Below, one piece after another: positions 60,186 through 64,000 of a stretch of 64,000 bases of DNA. Location: assembly GCA_900317305.1 (NCBI GenBank), contig ONGG01000012.1, positions 33,959-97,958 on the forward strand. Reading direction: 5' to 3'. Within the stretch, counting starts at the first letter, position 1, and each line of letters opens with the position of its first letter. The translations under genes were made by a program, and so were the position numbers. This DNA comes from an uncultured Prevotellaceae bacterium. GTDB lineage: Bacteria; Bacteroidota; Bacteroidia; Bacteroidales; Bacteroidaceae. The notes beneath the pieces are model-generated. The model worked only from the letters and a program-made list of their open reading frames with translations. It was not told the DNA's origin and searched no databases.

Positions 60186-62849
60186 TTATTCTCCCAGCGA
60201 TTTGGCCACCTTTCCCATCTGGTCACCCAGACCGATGGTGTAGCCCTGCGACTGGAACACCACCCGGTTGAAGGTGTCGGCGATAAGGAAGATGGGCAGC
60301 TGGCCGCTTTGTTCCATCTTCATCGCCTTGGCCATCTGCTGGCGGATACGGCCATCCGTGTCGATGCCGTAAATCACGGTCGAGGGCATCTTGCCGTAGT
60401 CGCTCTCGTGGAATTTCAACATGGCGTCGGCATTCTCGAAGAGTAACAGCAACGGACGGCCCCAGGTCTCGAACTGCTCGCGGGCACGTGAAATGTCGCG
60501 CAGGGCGTGGTTGGTGGGTTCCTGGCCCATGCCTATCACGCCAATGGCGTAATAGCCACGGCCGGTCTGCGAGAGGATGCTTGTCTCGCGTCCGTCGGGC
60601 GTAGTGTATTTCGACTCCGAGTCGAAACTGCCTATCACGCTCACCTCATCGTCACTATAGCGAAGAGCCATGTCGAGCGTGGTGGTGGCTCCGGCACGGA
60701 TGGTGAAAATCTGCGATGACGACAGCACGCTGCCACTGGCCAGACGGGTGCCGGTGACCAACTCATAGGTGCCCACGTCGAGTGGGGTGCCTTGCTTGAA
60801 GGTGGACGACCAGTTCACGCCTTCACCCATGTCTACCTGCCCCTCCTCGAAGTTGAGTAACTGCGTCTTGCCCTCGTCGATGCGGGTGATGGTGAAATGG
60901 GTAAAGTATTTGGGATCGTCGACGATGGGGTTGGACTGGTAGCGGATGATGAGGGTGCCCGTGGGTGTGGTCTGTGGTGGGGTAGTACCAAACTCCACAT
61001 CGGTCCATGTACTGTCGGCCGACTGGTATTGAACCTTGCCTGTGACGTGGTCTTTGCGGGCGGCAATGCCGAGCGAGCGGGCCAGGTCGACGAAGAAGAT
61101 GTCGCGTGAGCGGCTGTCGCTCACCCGTGAGTGCCACACGCCTATGGGGGTCTGTGCGATGCGCAGCGAACGGCTGTCGGGGTTCATACGGATGTTGTCG
61201 CGCACCCAGCGTACCAGTAACGATGGGTCGTGGCGCATCTGCTGCACAGTGGCGGCGTCGAAGGCATGCTGTAGCTCTTGCTTGAAGGGCAGGATGATCA
61301 TCTCGTTCTCCACGCGCGGACAGAGTTGGTCGCTTGTGGCACCAAAATGGTCTTCGAGAATGGCGGTGGGCATGTCGCGCAGGTCTTTGTCGCGCAGCGA
61401 GCGCAGGAGGGCGAGGGCACGGTCGGGTTGGTCGCGGTGGCGCACGAGGAACTGCAGGATGGTGGGGTGATTGCCGCGCGACTTCACCAGCAGTGAGGCC
61501 ACGCTGTCGGCCTCAAGGCCGTGGCTCTGGGCCAGGGAGCGGGCGCGGACGTCGTCGAGGAATGTCGACATGTAGTGGTGGCGGATGGAGTCCTCATAGG
61601 CCAGCCGCTGGGTGTTGCGGGCACGCTGCTCGGTGCTCACTTCGGGCATCCTGACATGCTGGGCAGGGGGCACGATGTCGTAGTTCTCCACAGGGAAGAC
61701 ACCTTGTTGTAGGTCGCTGGCAGCGTGATGGCTGAGAGTGATGGTCACTTGGCAGTCTGTGCCAAACGAGGCTTTGGCATAGCCATAGTGGCCTTCGTGC
61801 GAGGCCCAAACCATCATGTCGCCATTGCCTGCGGTAAGGAAGGTGCGGCCGCTTGCATCGGTGTATTTGGTGGCCACGGTGCAGTATTCGGCGTAGTTGT
61901 AGATTTTGAAGTCTACCTGTGCGTTCTCCATTGGGTGACCATTGGTGTCGGTCACCAGGAAGTCGATGCGGGAGGTGTTGGCATAGTTGTCGATGAGGTT
62001 GATCTCGGTGAAGTTGCTGGTGCGGAGCATCACCTCCTCCGGACCGTCGTAGTCACCGAAGACGCGGGTGTGCATGAGCATCGCGCGTGAGGCGGGGGCA
62101 TTGAACCATCCCAGGTCGAGCACGGGTTCGGGCTCACAGGCTCCGAGGAAATGCCATTCGCCGTCGGCCCATGCCTCCACCCATGCGTGGTTGTCGTCGG
62201 TATGTGCCCAACGGGGGGTGTAGACTTGGCGGGCGGGGATGCCTACGGCGCGGAGGGCGGCCACGGTAAGGGTGCTCTCCTCTCCACAACGGCCATAGGC
62301 AGAGCGGATGGTGGCAAGGGGCGACGAGGTGCGGCCGTCGGAGGGTTGGTAGGTGACGCGCTCATGGCACCAGTGATTCACCTCGAGGATGGCGTCGGCC
62401 ATCGACATCCCGGCCACTCTTTGGCGCAGGTCGGCATAGCAGGTGGTGCGGAAGGTGTCAAGTGCCTCGTTGTTCACGCGCAGCGGAAGCACGAAATGGA
62501 GAAACAGCAGTTCGGGCACACGTTTGCCCCAGGTGGTCTCCTCGCGCGCGCGTAGCGCGCTGCGCACGTTGTCGAGATAGAAGGTAGTGGGGTAGTCGGT
62601 GACGTCGGCCAAGGGCATATAGGCATATAGAAACTGGAGTGCCTCTTCTTCTTCGATGCTTGTGGTGCGGCCCTGCAGGTCGTAGAATTGCTGTCCGGTG
62701 AGTTGAAGTTTGGCCTTGAAGGCTTCCTCCACCTTGAAGCGCTTCGCAGTGTTGCCAATGAGATGTTGTCCTTGGGCCAACACGGCAGAAGACAGGGCAA
62801 GGAGTATGCCTCCAAGAAAAATGGTATAAAGGGGTTGGCGATGCTTCAT
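60186..62849 (-). CDS. Secreted transglutaminase-like protein
   Basis: 887 residues, signal peptide to VLA-QGQ (26). The transglutaminase core has IRSAYGRCGEESTLTVAAL (Cys 188), NHAWVEAWADGEWHFLGAC (His 221) and an acidic residue near Glu 239, so the triad is plausibly intact. From about 290 a beta-sandwich (VDFKIYNYAEYCTVATKYTD) is followed by a helical domain (about 400-580) and beta-rich C-terminal domain with a thioredoxin-like or lipocalin-like stretch. Likely a periplasmic peptidase or cross-linking enzyme acting in the envelope. Its promoter abuts the start codon (62854-62884). Confidence 0.9.
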   Translation of the reverse strand: MKHRQPLYTIFLGGILLALSSAVLAQGQHLIGNTAKRFKVEEAFKAKLQLTGQQFYDLQGRTTSIEEEEALQFLYAYMPLADVTDYPTTFYLDNVRSALRAREETTWGKRVPELLFLHFVLPLRVNNEALDTFRTTCYADLRQRVAGMSMADAILEVNHWCHERVTYQPSDGRTSSPLATIRSAYGRCGEESTLTVAALRAVGIPARQVYTPRWAHTDDNHAWVEAWADGEWHFLGACEPEPVLDLGWFNAPASRAMLMHTRVFGDYDGPEEVMLRTSNFTEINLIDNYANTSRIDFLVTDTNGHPMENAQVDFKIYNYAEYCTVATKYTDASGRTFLTAGNGDMMVWASHEGHYGYAKASFGTDCQVTITLSHHAASDLQQGVFPVENYDIVPPAQHVRMPEVSTEQRARNTQRLAYEDSIRHHYMSTFLDDVRARSLAQSHGLEADSVASLLVKSRGNHPTILQFLVRHRDQPDRALALLRSLRDKDLRDMPTAILEDHFGATSDQLCPRVENEMIILPFKQELQHAFDAATVQQMRHDPSLLVRWVRDNIRMNPDSRSLRIAQTPIGVWHSRVSDSRSRDIFFVDLARSLGIAARKDHVTGKVQYQSADSTWTDVEFGTTPPQTTPTGTLIIRYQSNPIVDDPKYFTHFTITRIDEGKTQLLNFEEGQVDMGEGVNWSSTFKQGTPLDVGTYELVTGTRLASGSVLSSSQIFTIRAGATTTLDMALRYSDDEVSVIGSFDSESKYTTPDGRETSILSQTGRGYYAIGVIGMGQEPTNHALRDISRAREQFETWGRPLLLLFENADAMLKFHESDYGKMPSTVIYGIDTDGRIRQQMAKAMKMEQSGQLPIFLIADTFNRVVFQSQGYTIGLGDQMGKVAKSLGE

Positions 62850-62853
62850 GCTG

Positions 62854-62884
62854 CGAATTTAATGAAAGTAGCGTGAAACACAAA
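62854..62884 (-). promoter_or_regulatory. Promoter abutting the transglutaminase start codon
   Basis: Minus strand TTTG (62884-62881), 19-nt spacer, TAAATTCG (62861-62854, one mismatch), then CAGC and ATG 62849. Same arrangement as the promoter at 3990-4020. Confidence 0.7.
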
Positions 62885-63090
62885 ATAAAAATGGGCTTTT
62901 ATTATTCCATCCATTCAATCCTGAAATGCTGTTGGGACGCAACATGCTGCTTTTGCCAGCGGAATATCTGCTTGATGAGTGTCCATCATCAGAATGCCTA
63001 TATTCGCATTGCCGTGTAAATTCACCTGAGCGGAATTCCTTTTCCCTAACCATCTATAGGGAATTTCCTTTTCCGTTTTAGGCAAATACC

Positions 63091-63122
63091 CTTGCGGGAC
63101 TCAATGATCTGAACTATCTTTG
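63091..63122 (+). promoter_or_regulatory. Promoter of the low-complexity secreted protein
   Basis: CTTG (63091-63094), 20-nt spacer, TATCTTTG (63115-63122); the -33 is one base off consensus. Confidence 0.6.
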
Positions 63123-63166
63123 CGGTAGAAATCAACATCAAGTATCACACTATAAAACCTACCATT

Positions 63167-63820
63167 ATGAAAAAGATGATAATCATGGCAATGATGATGA
63201 CGATAGCCATCTCTGCCTCGGCAATGACATACAGCAAGGCCCGTACAGAGGCATTGTTCCTCTCCGACAAAATGGCCTATGAACTTGGTCTCACGAAGAG
63301 CCAGTATGAGGCGGTATACGAAATCAATCTCGACTACCTGATGTGCGTCAGCCGCCAAGCCGATGTCTTCGGCTCCTATTGGACTCGCCGCAACAACGAC
63401 CTGCGCTATGTGCTCTCCGCTTACCAGTTCCGCCTCTACCAGAAGGCTGATTACTTCTACCGTCCACTGAAATGGCAGAACAAGAGCCTTACCATGACGG
63501 TCTACACCCGCTACTCTAACAAGAGCAAGATGTATCGCGGACGTCCCTCGGCCTATACCTCATATAAGGGTGGAAACAACAGGGGTGGTACCTCTTACTA
63601 CAAGAACAAGGGTGTCCAGAAACCCAGCTCTCACGCTTCGGGCAACAAGGGCCGCACTTCCACAAACGGTAAGAATGGCTCCACCAACTCCTTTGACCAC
63701 AACAACACCAAGGGTAGCCACAACACAGGAATTGTGGGCAATGGCAACCAGGGAAGAAGTGGCAATGGCAACAGTGGCAACTCCAACCAAGGCAACCGCC
63801 CGCAAAGGGTTTTCAGATAA
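63167..63820 (+). CDS. Secreted protein with Gly/Asn/Ser-rich tail
   Basis: 217 residues with a signal peptide (to SASA-MTY, about 18). A helical domain of about 100 residues (LFLSDKMAYELGLTKSQYEA ... YQFRLYQKADYFY) precedes a basic, low-complexity C-terminal region from about 120 (many Gly, Asn, Ser, Lys), probably disordered and extracellular. I do not recognise a family. A strong hairpin follows the stop. Confidence 0.75.
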   Translation: MKKMIIMAMMMTIAISASAMTYSKARTEALFLSDKMAYELGLTKSQYEAVYEINLDYLMCVSRQADVFGSYWTRRNNDLRYVLSAYQFRLYQKADYFYRPLKWQNKSLTMTVYTRYSNKSKMYRGRPSAYTSYKGGNNRGGTSYYKNKGVQKPSSHASGNKGRTSTNGKNGSTNSFDHNNTKGSHNTGIVGNGNQGRSGNGNSGNSNQGNRPQRVFR

Positions 63821-63843
63821 CATCAAGTCTCCTTAAGTACGAG

Positions 63844-63869
63844 AGGGCGCGGAACAGTTTCCGCGCCCT
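63844..63869 (+). terminator. Terminator after the 63167 gene
   Basis: AGGGCGCGGAA (63844-63854) pairs perfectly with TTCCGCGCCCT (63859-63869), loop CAGT, followed by TTACTTATC. The region 63870-64000 holds no gene. Confidence 0.8.
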
Positions 63870-64000
63870 TTACTTATCACAAGAATCTACATTGTTTATT
63901 AGTGTCCGCTAAAAATGAATAACTGCCAGAACACGTGTCCGCAGTGCCGATAAACAGGCATTGCGGATTCGTTTTTCAAAAAGTAAGCCCCTTAGTCAAA

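Larger units (their letters stand above)
62850..63166. other. 317-bp divergent intergenic region
   Basis: Holds the minus-strand promoter of the transglutaminase gene, the plus-strand promoter of the 63167 gene and a small hairpin (TTCCCTA ... TAGGGAA near 63042-63066). No gene recognised. Confidence 0.6.

Noticed and set aside
63897-63945. Possible insertion-sequence end (GTGTCCGCTAAAAATGAATAA region with a second GTGTCCGC)
   Set aside because: The sequence resembles intergenic IS remnants seen in Bacteroidales, but there is no transposase and no matching inverted end inside the window.

Overview
The window reads as chromosome from a Bacteroidales bacterium, most likely a Prevotella-like member of the Prevotellaceae. 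I base this on the many promoters of the form TTTG-N19/20-TAnnTTTG (the primary sigma factor consensus known from Bacteroides), the lack of clear Shine-Dalgarno sites with A-rich leaders instead, secreted proteins with Bacteroidetes C-terminal tails (LQGRR...GIYIVNGKKV), plant-cell-wall enzymes (GH115, CE15), and the gene set. The species call is inference. I found no tRNA, rRNA, CRISPR array or intact insertion sequence.

Layout. 1-3.0 kb: membrane-quality genes (M48 protease tail, NfeD, SPFH/stomatin) and a UDP-GlcNAc 2-epimerase. 3.0-10 kb: secreted or outer-membrane proteins, a membrane-anchored aldose epimerase, a TPR protein, an EamA transporter and a repeat-borne promoter region. 10-25.6 kb: mostly housekeeping (pheS, murB, ruvX, def, thrS-infC-rpmI-rplT, tex, an rRNA/tRNA methyltransferase), interrupted by a small envelope-stress operon (YtxH, holin-like, unknown) and a probable small RNA of about 65 nt on the minus strand near 13.9 kb.

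25.7-29.9 kb is an accessory patch: an ECF sigma factor with a membrane partner, then an HxlR-type regulator divergent from a tightly overlapping cupin / zinc macrodomain / class M sirtuin (SirTM) operon. This is a predicted redox-controlled reversible ADP-ribosylation module that lacks the lipoyl carrier and ligase partners known from Gram-positive SirTM operons. 30-37.9 kb: ABC-F protein, M13 peptidase, metA (predicted acetyl-CoA type), U32 peptidase and a lipoprotein-like membrane protein with a zinc ribbon.

38.1-45.4 kb is the most unusual region: a five-gene operon behind a perfect consensus promoter that encodes a membrane-tethered vWA-like protein, a small membrane protein, a tubulin/FtsZ-like GTPase, a 1137-residue protein with an actin/Hsp70-type ATPase domain, and a membrane-anchored coiled-coil protein. 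Tubulin-like plus vWA gene groups have been proposed to remodel membranes; the additional actin/Hsp70-fold partner makes this variant worth testing.

45.7-57.5 kb is carbohydrate use: fucI-fucP for L-fucose, and a CE15 glucuronoyl esterase plus CotH-like gene divergent from a GH115 alpha-glucuronidase, together aimed at the glucuronic-acid side chains of xylan. 57.5-64 kb: an SH3b/CxxCxG protein, an operon of type II pantothenate kinase, a four-repeat protein and a TerB-like protein, a secreted transglutaminase-like protein and a low-complexity secreted protein. Two minus-strand genes (3985 and 62849) have promoters that abut the start codon with the same spacer, suggesting leaderless mRNAs.
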